Source: Bifiguratus adelaidae (taxonomy: Eukaryota > Mucoromycota > Endogonomycetes > Endogonales). From it: a DNA stretch of 64,000 bases. The DNA lies in assembly GCA_002261195.1 (NCBI GenBank), contig MVBO01000022.1:1-64000 (forward strand). Reading direction: 5' to 3'. Below, piece by piece: positions 46,401 to 57,684 of the stretch; the stretch's first letter is position 1, and every line of letters begins with the position of its first letter. Below the pieces are notes generated by a model, which saw only the letters and a program-made list of their open reading frames with translations, did no database searches and was not told where the DNA came from. The position numbers and the translations under genes were made by a program.

Positions 46401-48264
46401 CGCTATTGCGTATATTACCGCATGGATAAGCTATTGGAATCCATCGGGATTGGATCATTCTGCAGAGGAGGCCAAGACAATTTGGACGTCAATGGAAAAG
46501 ATATGGACGGGCGATCTGCTGGACGTGGTGATTGGAGCTTTGTTGATGGTCGAAGAGGCGGAAAAAAATAAGAAAGAATATGACGAGTCATGGGAATTAC
46601 CGAATCTGGCTGGTATCTACCATCCACGGATGATCCCACCCATCAAGCAAGCTGCAAACAGAACGGTCATGGTCAACATGATTGTTCGTGTGCTTCAGGC
46701 ATGGGATGCCTTTGGGCGACTCGAGCTGGAAGACATTACTCCAAGGTGCCGAGAGCTGGTGCAGTCGGATGTCATTATTGCACTGAATCTGGCCGCGGCG
46801 GAACACGCACAGTCCGAAGTCAGGTCGGCGCAAAATCACTGGAGGCTTGCGTTTGTTCGACAAGAAATCTACTTGCTGTTTGCTTGGTGTCAAGCGATCG
46901 TGACGTTATCGCCTTTGTCCCAAGTCAGCTCCGAGACGCCGCAAAGCATTATTCGAATCAATGCCAGTATCGTGTTCGACTTGATGGCCATCCTTCAGCC
47001 CGGAGATGAATACATGGCGGTTTGGCTTTTGCAACACTGTGTCTTGAGTCCATGTATGCCACGGTCCTTCACACGCGATACAAGTGCATCACTTTCGGAT
47101 ATTCTAAGACCGTTTTATCGATCCACTGTCGGATATCCCTCACGCTTATCTGCCTCGGAAGCCAGCTGCCGTCGACTCAACAACAAAATTACGGAACAAA
47201 TGTTTGACTGCGGCGCAAACAGGGGCAAATTCCCATCTTCACGCCTACCGCTGGGTCCAAACTGGATCTATTGTCCAATCGATGAACTGTATCATGCCAC
47301 CAGCTCTCGAGCGTTGCGCGAATTACCGTCTGATTACACGAGCACTGGCACAGACGTCATTGTCGCAACACTACGCATGATTGAAGCTAGCATAGGCTTT
47401 CGAGGTATACCGGCGGAAGAAACGAATTTGCTTCTCATCGCTCTCATGAAGATACATTTGGTGCAACCTAATGTATTGACGCTGGCTGGCGAAGACGAAT
47501 CAGAGGAGGAAATCTTCCAATTTAAACCGGTGGCATCCCTCATTGAGCATTGTCTCGATCAATTCTCGATCTCTCGGTGGATACCTCCGAAAGCGTCTAC
47601 CCCAGCTTTGGAAGCACTTGACAAGGCGTTTTACGATTCATCCTTTTACATTCAAAAAAGCGGAAAGCCATTCTATCAATTCTATCAAGACTTTGCAGCT
47701 GCCTTTGCCTCCTCCTCCTTTGGAGACCGCTCCTTTGCGCGACTATTGATCCCTCCGCTTTGCAGCAAGAGCCCTCGCGATTACAAGGATCTGATATGGA
47801 ACGACATGAACGACATCTTGCGTCTTATCCAAGTGCACATCGAAGAACTCCCGACGATCGGTCCCCATGGTTACGACGATTACGTATCACCACCCGAACA
47901 AAACACCACCATACTCTCCTACTATCTCACGGCACTCGTCGAAAAACGTGTTCAAAGGCCATCGGTGCTTTATTGGGTTGCGATACATCACCTTGCTCAC
48001 GCTACTTTTAGCAAGACGGTGAATGCAGAGTTTGGCAAGATCATCATTACTCGATTGGTCAGCAAGGCCGACGAAGGACTGCTTGAAGATTGGCTCTTTT
48101 ACAACACAACCACATCGTTTCGTGGCTTGACACCACCTCTCACGCAACATTTTGTGATCTTGGATCCGACAAGAAGAAAAGAACGTGTGGCGAGGATTCA
48201 AGATGCCTCGAGTCCCGATGTGCAGAAGCAGGTGGTTGCTCGCTTTCCCATGTATGTAGAGTAG
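43477..48264 (+). CDS. RPAP1: RNA polymerase II-associated protein 1 (RPAP1)
   Basis: An uninterrupted frame of 1595 codons. The N-terminal region has the RPAP1 signature (RQQEEFLLTG, then HRSEFARRRAKAKM and EENINRLQSMSDAEIEQER ending in LNPVLVQKLMNRK). The central RPAP1_C signature is FNLRFDFYGALLDP followed by GYTISELLHLMRSQVPSQRV. A long helical-repeat region follows to the C-terminus. RPAP1/Rba50 links assembling RNA polymerase II with import and chaperone factors. An acidic DDDDEE tract lies near residue 655. ATG 43477 lies 121 bp after the CK2 stop. A single exon of 4.8 kb is remarkable beside intron-dense neighbours. Confidence 0.93.
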   Translation: MRGARPNPQETDDDLLRQQEEFLLTGVKPSAKVHRRQPPSVGGFTRIGTPVKVADNAHVEPISTSVSVSSQEALTGFGETPAEATRGDHEEISKPTATRQSHFARSASKLESSGALAAAHRELLEREKQAKVEEVTGDPNAPAVKRVVDFNSNLGTVMGQVAEKDVVKLDFNLGGISKPHQTGFPEPVHRSEFARRRAKAKMKEATNGQESAQEPATRDVIAPMAIHQPLTSTGDGHVSNADNIYQQIHEENINRLQSMSDAEIEQERASLISSLNPVLVQKLMNRKPLVEREAAPSSSPTSISPSGGDISRNLTSSPTQKASTQASEEDDMPFEMNSDGEIVSIPKMRRRSSGHRFESLSSSPKPNLAQLVEVKGETESADDPIAMYKTYYRDVPIEKEKLEWMGINPPSKKAPTKGVTSSPLSNEVSTTPTASPLPSPIPSPVMFSPDPQHPAFNLRFDFYGALLDPASKSVPVHKGLHHHGANPDLPGYTISELLHLMRSQVPSQRVIALNTMGRIISRMKAATYGVEISRNIYEFLIHQAGAVVYLRSSIDDNHIAVVVASINALAAWMLEDTDCYGGRSYFSTYGGVIAEEDTWGVDEKLQPMTRGGDGIWMRPPHLSRTQVGQQSTSSTLDVKSSRAHVNLEDEDDDDEELTTDGNHAPTAQETVMQQAARAERNLVSAFVRMHLLQRFQYLLETWAPGSDGGLNATACDLIMRMIERCTRSSRSTAEFILKHHQPLIDSVWDWSISETQWPLLDRAEDASTDSDTSQSSGNQTTMKSRRRFQLSKKWPRLLGIRIIRNLAQTSRVFARDVVVGKGYMDHLLRFLLISPNSMVHLEAKTLAFQLQIETLRLYHVLANYGLGCHILNDIFVNIPGWISDAIYDGDGATVDVQELRLRSWHKRRAIVTLTLLESYVHNAADNHRTEPEHGISWAQPTSFLSSVAEGIDVWVRHCGENNGAYFLVDVSLLASAIAYITAWISYWNPSGLDHSAEEAKTIWTSMEKIWTGDLLDVVIGALLMVEEAEKNKKEYDESWELPNLAGIYHPRMIPPIKQAANRTVMVNMIVRVLQAWDAFGRLELEDITPRCRELVQSDVIIALNLAAAEHAQSEVRSAQNHWRLAFVRQEIYLLFAWCQAIVTLSPLSQVSSETPQSIIRINASIVFDLMAILQPGDEYMAVWLLQHCVLSPCMPRSFTRDTSASLSDILRPFYRSTVGYPSRLSASEASCRRLNNKITEQMFDCGANRGKFPSSRLPLGPNWIYCPIDELYHATSSRALRELPSDYTSTGTDVIVATLRMIEASIGFRGIPAEETNLLLIALMKIHLVQPNVLTLAGEDESEEEIFQFKPVASLIEHCLDQFSISRWIPPKASTPALEALDKAFYDSSFYIQKSGKPFYQFYQDFAAAFASSSFGDRSFARLLIPPLCSKSPRDYKDLIWNDMNDILRLIQVHIEELPTIGPHGYDDYVSPPEQNTTILSYYLTALVEKRVQRPSVLYWVAIHHLAHATFSKTVNAEFGKIIITRLVSKADEGLLEDWLFYNTTTSFRGLTPPLTQHFVILDPTRRKERVARIQDASSPDVQKQVVARFPMYVE

Positions 48265-48356
48265 TTTAAACACATAATGTATCCATCTATAATGTGCGAG
48301 CAAACAATAGAAAATGTGGCATTTGAACTCTCTATAGTGGTCATTCCTTGCGACCT

Positions 48357-49543
48357 CTAATTGGTAAAGCCCCCGGGAACATCGTCCCGAGGAGCAGGAA
48401 TATCCGTCACCAAATCCCACATGGATTCAGCGATATGGCGCTGTTCTTCAGGTTTAGCCGCGCGGATAATGAGGTATTTCCGTCCAAAGATATTGACAGG
48501 GTCGAACGAAGGTCGAGTACCGTGCAAACACAGTCCACCGGCTTCTTGAACAATGACCATGGCAGCTACGACGTCCCTATTCGATCATGAATCTTGCAAT
48601 CATCTGCCTCAAGAAAGAACGCTTACCACTCCCAGCATCCAATTTCCCAGTACACGTCGATGATACCTTTGGCAACGCAGCACATGTTGAGAGCGGCAGA
48701 ACCAGTTGACCGGACACTGTGTGCACCACCAGCCTTGGCTTGCGAGACGTAAGATCGTTTACCTTCTTGGCCAGGTTGACTCGAAAAGTTGTGAATGGCA
48801 TCTATCTTGGCCGACAAGATCTCGCTACGCCGATCTGCTCCCATTTCTGTGGCAATTAAACAATCTGAGAGTGATTTGAGAGGTAGCGATGGATGAGGAT
48901 GGCAAAGCGGAAGGCGAACGCTTTCATTCAGAAAAGCGCCATGGCCTTTTGCGGCCGTATATAGCTCGTTGAGCAAAGGATTGTACACGACGCCCACAAC
49001 GGGGACCTTGTTCACGGTCAGACCGATGCTGACAGCCACATAGGGGAAGCCATGGACGAAATTTGTGGTTCCATCTAAGCATGCATGTCAGCCGACCAGT
49101 TCCGCAAAGCAATTGGTGAATAATGCAATACTGACCGACAGGATCAACAATCCAGGTTGGATCACTTGTGTATTCTGTTTTGGCGCCAGCTGCAAATGTC
49201 TCCTCACCGATGAACCTACATGGAGCATCCATCGGTCAGCCAATCTCTCCAAGTAGTCAACCACGACACTTACTTGTGCGCTGGATATCTCGTCTCAATG
49301 GCATGCTTGATAAACTTTTCCACGGCTTGATCGGTTTCGGTGACCAAGTCTGCCGGGTTATCATACTTTTCTAAAACAAAAGCCTCCGCTTTGCCCGAGT
49401 ACCGATTGTCAAGGGCCTGCTTAATGATCTTGCCAGCGTCAATAGCGGTTTCTTTGGCAAACTGCAAATACTCCAAAAGCTCTATGGTTTCATAAGTACA
49501 TTCAGAAGCGTCTACAAGCAAGCATTGTACCTTCATCTGACAT
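48357..49543 (-). CDS. Inositol monophosphatase
   Basis: Exons downward 49543-49531, 49481-49274, 49215-49136, 49074-48627 and 48576-48357, about 322 residues. The first exon gives only MSDE. Family motifs: FIGEET (metal-binding Glu), WIVDPVDGTTNFVHGFP and WDVVAAMVIVQEAGG. It is Mg-dependent and lithium-sensitive in relatives, releasing myo-inositol from inositol-1-phosphate. The 3' end meets that of RPAP1 within 93 bp (convergent). Intact. Confidence 0.95.
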
Positions 49544-49601
49544 GTTTGCTCTAATGTCGAGTCTCGGTGATGTAGGCAAGAGAGAGCAATTGGAAAAGCG
49601 T

Positions 49602-50540
49602 TTAAATCAGCGCGTCGAGATGTCTAACGTGACATTTTGAGCATGGTTCATCATGCAGCATGCGCACTCACCTGTCGAGATCTGCCTTGACGTGTTCAAG
49701 ATGGCGTATGATTTCGTTGTTGGCATGTACCTTGTCGCGCGTCCATTGGCCAAATATTCTAATGTCAGAGTGAGACCATATCGAGCGAATGGGCACGGCT
49801 TTGACACTTGCACTTGGTCACGGCTATCGCTAACGTGCTCAAAGAGACCGGGTTGACTTGTCGATGCGTTGGAATCGCTCGCAATAGGCGATTCTATAGA
49901 TGAAGATAGGTTTCAATAAGCTTCGGGCTTCAAGGAGCAGCCAGGGCTTACCTGGCTCTTGCTTGGCTATCCAACTCGTTGAAAAGACCTGCGCCATCAT
50001 TGTCTCTACTATTCTTGTGGTCTCAGTCAAGGATCAAAGCATAACGGCATCCTATTGCCCAAAAGCATGCGCATACATACAATGATCCAGGGATTGCAAC
50101 ACCCCTCCAGACATGGGATCATCCGTCTCAACGCCAGAGGTCTCTTTGCCATCTTCCTTGAGCACTAAGTCCTTGCAATGATGTACCCAGTCGGTAAGAA
50201 CTTGCAGCGATGTCTTGAGACGAACATCTATATCCGTCCTTGTGGATGCATGAGCGGTTATCCTGCACTTGAACCCATCCAAACTCACTTAGCAGATCGT
50301 AACATGGCTTCTCGGTCTCTGATGTGCAGAGACAGCACCTCGTTCTCGGTACGAAGCGAGTGGGTTGTTCCTGCCAAACTATGGATACAGTGAGATCAGA
50401 TGAAGCAAAAGGCGCGCGCGTATATACTGCTAACGCTCTGTTTCTCCTCTCTCTTCCTTCTACACATGCCTTGCATAACGTTTGAAGACCTCCACATCCA
50501 GCCCCTGTCTGGTACTCGTATCCTGCATCCTATTATCCAT
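49602..50540 (-). CDS. Unknown coiled-coil protein, about 195 residues
   Basis: Seven exons downward: 50540-50470, 50378-50289, 50238-50081, 50021-49952, 49893-49849, 49806-49672 and 49623-49602. The frame is supported because all six splices keep one continuous sensible reading: TENEVLSLHIRDREAML, LKTSLQVLTDWVHHCKDLVL, GLFNELDSQARARIAY, IFGQWTRDKVHANNEII and RHLEHVKADLDRHLDALI. It is largely helical with a C-terminal coiled coil. No family recognised. The first intron (50379-50469, 91 nt) would start GC (GCATGT). Packed tightly: 58 bp after this gene the inositol monophosphatase starts, and 64 bp before it TRP4 ends, all on the same strand. Confidence 0.6.
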
Positions 50541-50604
50541 GCGCTTTCAAAAAGAGAAGGACAAAGAGAAGAAGACAATGGAAGGAGGAATTAAACGCTC
50601 TAAT

Positions 50605-51793
50605 TCACAATGGCACCGTCATCTCGCTCATTCTCGTAAAGTTTTCTAATGCTTCCTTGGCCTTGCCTTGTCGAATGGAATCCCTTGCGAGTGATACACC
50701 TTGACGGAAATCGCTTGCTTTCCCAGCGACCACCAAGACAGCGGCGGTATTCAAGAGGACATAGTCGAGAATGGGATCATTATCAGGCAGTTCGTTTGCA
50801 AGGACTTTTTGTAGGGTAACCACGTTTTGGGCGGGTTCTCCACCAATGACGGTACTCAGAGGATGGGTCATGAGACCAAAGTCTCGTGCAGGATGTACGG
50901 TATAGTAGGATATGGTTCCGTCTTCCTTGAGGTCCCAAACATGTGTTTCGCCCGCACAGGAAATCTACCAGACCGTGGATTGAGCACGCAGTGATCGTAT
51001 ACATATCGCCAACGGTAGGACCTACCTCGTCCAACCCTTCCGTACCACACACCACCATGGCGCGTTGCACTCCCGTCAATTTCAAGGCATTCACCATGAC
51101 CTCACCAATATGATGCGAATGCACGCCCACAACACAACGCCGCGGCTTTGCCGGATTCGATAGAGGACCGAGGATGTTGAACACGGTGGGTATACCGACT
51201 TCCTTGCGAACACTGGCGACATTTTTCATGGATGGGTGGTACATTTGAGCAAAGAGAAAGCAGAAGTTGTGTTGCGAGAGGTATTTGGGCACGAATTCGG
51301 GCGTGACATTGATCAGCTTGCAGCCGCATGCTTCCAGAATATCGGCTGATCCTGATGAAGACGACGAAGCGCGATTCCCATGCTGCATGGACAAACGTTA
51401 GTCTCGGATCGAGAGGATCGGACAAGCCCTCACCTTGGCCATCTTTACCCCCGCACCTGCCGCAACGATAGCGGCCGTAGTACTGACATTAAAAGTATTG
51501 TGTCCGTCTCCGCCTGTTCCAACAATATCGGTCACTTGTGCAGCAAGCTCGGGCTCAAACACAATCTTGAGTGCATGTTCACGCATCACTTTGCCAAACG
51601 CAGCCAAGATCTCAGGATGCGCATTCTTGTGTTGAAGTGAGCATGCTACGAGAAAAGCGGCGGTTTGAGCTGGTGTGGCTGTACCGTTCATGATCTCATT
51701 GAGAGCGACGTGCGCATCAGCTGGTCTGAATGCATCGGGATGGCTCACCAGCTTGCGCAGAATGTCTCGCAGGTTGTTGGTCGGGAGAGACAT
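50605..51793 (-). CDS. TRP4: Anthranilate phosphoribosyltransferase
   Basis: Exons 51793-51434, 51382-51026 and 50964-50605, about 358 residues. The PRPP-binding [24 protein letters not shown], the anthranilate-site HPSMKNVA.R and [10 protein letters not shown], and [10 protein letters not shown] are clear. It joins anthranilate and PRPP in tryptophan synthesis. Complete, ending RMSEMTVPL. Confidence 0.96.
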
Positions 51794-51975
51794 GTTGAGC
51801 GCGAGGAACGACGCACAAACGGTCTACAAGATCGATTAATTAATAATGAAGCAGATCATAAGCACATTGGCTCTTGCACAGCAATAATCTAGGTTGGACG
51901 ATGCTCTGGGATAAGTTGTAATGACGCTTACATTGCCTGGATTATTTCGCAACACCTTGTATAACAATATGCAAT

Positions 51976-54900
51976 CTAATCATCTTGTTCCATGGTGGGC
52001 ATTTCTGACGGCTTAAGCAAACCTGGTACCTGCAATGCCTTCTCCATGTCTTCCTTCTTCTTGCGCTCGAGCTCTGCTTCCTTTTCATCCAAGTACAAGT
52101 CTGAGGTATCACCAGCGAACTCTTTCAATTGGATGAGGAAATCACGCACGTGAAGCTTGAATCGGGTAGGATCCGTATTGTACTCCATGAGGCCGGTGCC
52201 AAACACTTGGATTTGGACACTTTGACATTGTTAACACAAGCAGTTTGCTAACGAATAGACTTACGGTTGCAGATGGGGAAAGGCATTTTGCAGTAGATTT
52301 GTTACATATTCCCGCAAAAAGTCGACATTTGACATATTGGGGTTAGATACTTGCTGAGGTGTGAAGAGGGGCGCCTGAATAGCGCCGGAACTAGCAAGAT
52401 TGAACAAGCGGGCAAGCACCACAGTTTGTCGTTTGAAACCTGCAATAAAGTTGGATACCATCATCAAAGCTAATGTGGATTCGCCTACTTACCGCTCTTG
52501 TGATCTGTATCAGTGAGCACGAAGAAGACATCCTGCAGTATGCTCAAAAAGAAGCTTTGGTAAAAGGCATTGGCGATATTGGGGTCGGAGGCAGCAACGT
52601 TTGCAATGACCTCGTCGCAAATGTCAAGACCCATGTCGGCAATGTCTCGCATCGTGTGCTTGAATCCCCATACGACACTATCCATAAAGAGTTTAAATTG
52701 TAGTTGGGGCAAAGTCAAGAGTGCTATTGATAAAGTTAGCGGTGACATGCTTCAGATCATCCTCTTGAGCTTACCAGGGAAGCATTGTTGGTTGATGGCG
52801 CGAAGCAGCTTGTAGAAACCGACGCGATGTTCGGGATACTCGGTAAAGTCCTTGTTGATCATATTCAAGGTAGGTTCGAAGACGGCATTGAGAATGGTGA
52901 TGACCCTGTCGGTGAGCAAGGCGCCCAAGCGGTTGACAATCGATGACATCACATTGAGGACCTCCGCATCACGAGCAGGTTCAATGTTGCGCTGGTAGTC
53001 ACCGAGAACACAGTCAAACAAGGGTGGTATCATCGTTTGAGTGACCGTGGGCAGATCTTCTGCCTTTTGAATGTAGGTGTCTACCAAGCGCAAAGCTTCC
53101 TTTTTCACAGTGCGCATGCCTCTCACTTTGGGTGTTTTGGTTGCAATCATGCCTGGCAAATCCGAGTGAGATGCTGTGCATATCGGAAATGGTACTTACC
53201 TTGCTCCGTGATCAAGGCAGAGATACGCTCACTCACAGTCTTGTATAATCCCAGCAAGTCCATAAAAATCTTGCTCAGCTGTACAAAGAATCCAGCTCCT
53301 ACTGCACTGCATGCGGCAACATTGGTCTTAATAATGTTTGCCAAGATCTTGATATTTTCTGGATTGTCTAGAATTGCTATGTTTTGAGCAGCTTGAGCAA
53401 TGAGGCTGTCCCACTAATACGAAAAGATATCATCAGCACGTATAATCGCTCATAGAATAGATGAAATGAAAACTTACTGCGCTGTTGGGCATCTCCATCA
53501 TCTTCATGACAAGACGTTCTTGGACAGGCTTTTGTACCTGCGCACTGACCATCGTTCCAACAGCTTCGTAGAAAGTATGCATCTAGAACAGCCAAAGTTG
53601 TAGAATTGTTTGGACACAGGAAGACTCTTAGCCTACCTGCTGAGGCGATAGATCGGAAGTAATTCTATCCATAGTTTCCAAAATTTCATCTATAAATGGT
53701 CTGTTGGAACATGGATATTAGCCTATGCACAAAATGACCTGGCATGCACATACCTGACTTCTCCGGCTTGTTGCATAACGAAATGTCTTTTACACTTTTG
53801 CGCAATCTTGATAATGGTATCGCAAGCCATGTCTTGAACACCTTCATGTGTCTCGTGCATGAACTCAAAAAGTTTGTTGACCACAGTCTTGAGGAACTTC
53901 CAATGAGCCTTAAGGAAGCGTGGGTATTGACCAACAATGTACATAATGTTGGACGCGACAACCGCCTTGTTGTCCTTGCCTCGCTTCATCTCGACCAAGT
54001 TCAACAAGTCCTTGATGACGGTAACAAGGAACCTCTTTTCGGTGTCTTCGCTCATGGATCCAGAAATAGACCCAATGGCCCAACAGAGGGTATTTAGGTT
54101 TGCCCATGACCACTCACTTCCATCCATCTGTGGCGATAATGAGCATCACTCAGACAAATATGAGTTTAACCTACCTGTTTTGCCAGCTTCTCAGACATGA
54201 TCTGCTCAGTGTTGTACACGTCTAAATGAGTCAAGTAGACCAGACACTCTTTCATGGACTTGTACAATGTCACTGTATCACTCTCTTTGAGAGTCTCTCG
54301 GACGATTTCGCCTTCGTCATTTTCGACAACAAGCACCTAGACGCGAGTGCCGTGAGATTGAGATCAAAGTATCAGAAACTGTGGACTTACTTCTTCGGGC
54401 TTGACCATGCGCTCGATCATGACCCAGCGAAGGCGTGTGAGCACTGTGGCATAGGTCTGCTTGCGCGCATTTACGGCATTGACTCCGGCAGATGCAAACG
54501 ACCGTCCTCCTAGATTCAAGAATGGAACATCTGGCTGGGAACCGGATAGCTCCTCGTACAATTCCGCCACCTGCAGTGGACGAGGTGTTGAGCCAAGCAC
54601 GTTCCAATTAAGAGACCCTTCTTCTTACCAATTTGCTCCAATATTCCAGGCAGATCTTGAAAAGTTCGCGTTCCTCCACCTGAGAGATCTCAATCAGATA
54701 GAAATGGGCCTGTAACAAAGGTTCCTTATTGTCTTGGTTCTCAATAAGCTAGCAAGAATAGACACAATTAGCCGAGATAGACGGAAACATCGAGACATTG
54801 GAGGAGGAAATTACCTTGAGATGAACTCCCAAAAAGTTGGTGATGAAAAGTGCCAAATTCTGGATAAACTCTTGATCCTCGTCACTGCTGTTTGTGTATA

Positions 54901-56244
54901 CCCCAGCAATGTCTATCGAGCGCAAAGTCAAAATCGGACCACTGGAGGGCTATAACGAAAGCACTCACTGGTATTGGGAGGAATCATCTTGCTAATCTCC
55001 TGGATAGTCACATTGAAAAGACCAAGGAAAGCGTTATTGTACTCCGGTCCGACCTGTAGGCCACCAATTTCGGTGAGACATTTCAATGTGACATTTCTAA
55101 ACGCAGGTTCGCCCAGAAACTATTCCAAGATCAGTATCCTGTCAGCAATCCATCCAGGCTACTCACTCTCGTCTGCAAGTTTCTAATCAGATCGGTTTCA
55201 AAGATGTAACCCAATGGGATCCAGTTCAAGAAACGCAAAAGCGTCTCAAGTGTGGCCTTTATGAGACTAGGCTTCGTGGCGCGGCCGAGCACTTCCGAGC
55301 AAAGATTGAAGATTTCGGAGAACTCGCCGTTGAGTTGGTCTTTCAGATTCTTTGCCTTTGCTGAAACCAGTTGCTCTGCAGAGTAATCGAAGATCTCCTC
55401 ACTGGAGGACGTCAGCGGCTGCACATCAAGACGAGTGCATCAGACCTACCTTAGAAGCTTCAAAATCGCCATGTTGTTTTCACACAATGTAAGATTTGTC
55501 TTGCTAGAACTGACGATTTCTGGAATGAAGCTTGGCCAATGCTTTGGCCATTCTTGTTTCAAGATCTTGGTGATTGTCAGCATCGACGACGGGGCTATCA
55601 TTGTCGAAATGACATCGCATACCTGCACGAGCACCATGTTTAATTTGTTGATGTACATTTTCTGCCTGTTGAAACTCGTTTCCTCGGAGGACACTTTGAT
55701 GATAACGCTGACAATATAGTTTCTTATTCCTATTGATCATTTGTAAGCTTGATCTCACGCAATGTGTTCTTCACGATTACCTTGTCGCTGTTCCATTGGC
55801 AGAATTTTCCAGCGCGTCTGCACGAGCTTTTCGAGCACCTGAAGAGCAATGTACTGTATAACGTGTCAGTTAAAAAGACTCGATACCGAGCAGCATATGC
55901 ACCACGACCCGAAACTGAATCCTACCTTTGTCTGCAGGTTCTCCGAACGGTCAAGGATGGCGTCTACCCGTTGCCACGCATCGGGATGCTCTTGAAACTG
56001 CGTTAATGTCTGCTGAGCCATTTGTTGCTACAACTCCGGGTTAGACATCTATCAGAGAGCGACGCAACAATGGTGCTCCTACCTCCGGCCCAACGCCTGA
56101 AAAGAATGCATTTACTACGCGATCTAAAAGACCGACATCAATCTCCTTGCTGAAATCCAGTATGCCCTGAAGTCAAAAGAGTATCTAGCATCAGTGACCC
56201 GTACCGCCACAGAGGGTGCGATCAGCGCGGTAACTCACATCCAT
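51976..56244 (-). CDS. CRM1: Exportin-1 / Crm1 nuclear export receptor
   Basis: About twenty exons from ATG 56244. Exon 1 is only six bases (56244-56239, Met-Asp) and joins 56166 to give [20 protein letters not shown]. The CRIME domain ([18 protein letters not shown]), HEAT repeats with [17 protein letters not shown] and [20 protein letters not shown], and the conserved C-terminus ([32 protein letters not shown]) show a full-length receptor of about 1070 residues. It carries leucine-rich NES cargo out of the nucleus with Ran-GTP. In the NES groove the segment reads [16 protein letters not shown]; the Val (codon 53993-53995 on the plus strand) replaces the Cys that leptomycin B attacks in human and fission-yeast Crm1. 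Confidence 0.95.
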
Positions 56245-57684
56245 ATTTCAGCGCAGATGTCCTCCCGGAAATACACAAGGCAAGTAAGATTGAATTCACG
56301 CGTTCACAGTGTAGTCACTGCGTCGTATAAGACTATTGTCACGAGCGATTCTGGATAGGACCTACCCAGAGCTTTCACAGGAAACGTCGACGCGCCTCCC
56401 GCAAGTCACAATTTATTCCGCACGTTTTTCGCTTCGATTGCTTTTAGTGTCATGCGCCAATGGAAGGCGATGACTCTGTCTATTGCATTGGGATAATGCA
56501 TAATGGGGTAGGGTGGATGGTTCATTCATGCTTGGTTGCCAATAAGCGGGCAATATGGCTTTGGGTGGAATAACATAATTGATGGATATAGGATTTGGAC
56601 ATTGAAACAGTAGGGAGTGGAAAACAAGGCAAAACGATGAGGCATTCAATAGTCCTACTACACCATTCTTGGGCTTTTCTGCTCGCTCGATCAACTTGTG
56701 TAAAAACCATTCAAGTCCCCCTTTTACTGGGTACATTGTACGTCTATCCTAGGTGGATGCAATAACGAGGATACGAATGTAACCACTCGGTATCCACGAT
56801 TGTATGCATGCAAAGTGCATCCAATCCTTGGCCCTTTGTGCCACAAAGTATGACGTTGATGTCATGGAAATTGGCTGATTGCAGGGCTATGATTAGGGTT
56901 TCGGGGGAAGCGTACGAGGATGGAGGAAGAGGAGAAGTTAATATCCAGGTCTATATAAGATGAAGTGATAGGATGCTCCTGCACATGTCTCTAGTGTTCT
57001 GGAACCAAAAAGTTGGCTGAACCATGCCTTGTCGGGTGGAGCGACCGGTTTTGAAGCTTCTCGGACCTTTACAGAACATGGATCCGACTACAGCTGCGGG
57101 GAGCTCAAGTCCAAGTTGGTACACGTGATGGCGGGAGTAGAAGGTCGCCATGTCGCGTCAATGGCATGATCTTGGGCAACGATGACTTGGAGGTTTAAAC
57201 TTTACGAGGATTACCAAAGTCATCCATCGCTCATCAAGTACCATGGGGAGGATGTCTAGCGACGAGCGTGGAGCAAGCCAATATTTGCTTCCCTCGAATC
57301 CATATCAAGTACCCCTCAATATACCCAATTGAACCTGAACATTGGTCGTCCTCAATGTCAACGTCGACATTTCAATCTTGCGGATAGCCTCGAAGACGCG
57401 TGCTGCACCTGAACACAATCCAGGAGCGATGAAGTCAGAGAGTTTCAACTCCAAGCTGGAACTCGAAACCGAATGCTCTTTGGCCGATGGCTGGAACGAA
57501 ACGTTGAAATGCAAGAAACCAGTTCTCGGTCCCTTTATTGATCAGGTGCTTGGCAATTCCCATGTGCGATGCTGACACGCCTTGGTTCAACTTCAGTCCC
57601 TGCTACGAGTGCCACCCCACCTGGTATGCAGTACTAGCTTCGCACAAATAAGTGGGACGACCTTGCGACGGATTTCCGTCTCGG
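56245..57684. other. 1.4-kb stretch with scattered minus-strand open frames
   Basis: No supported gene. Minus-strand frames at 56413-56736 (KGGLEWFLHKLIERAEK...), 56951-57151 and 57302-57529 (FNVSFQPSAKEHSVSSSS, AARVFEAIRKIEM) read like protein but have no recognised family and no clear joining splice sites. They may be further pieces of the damaged gene at 57685-58361. Confidence 0.35.
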
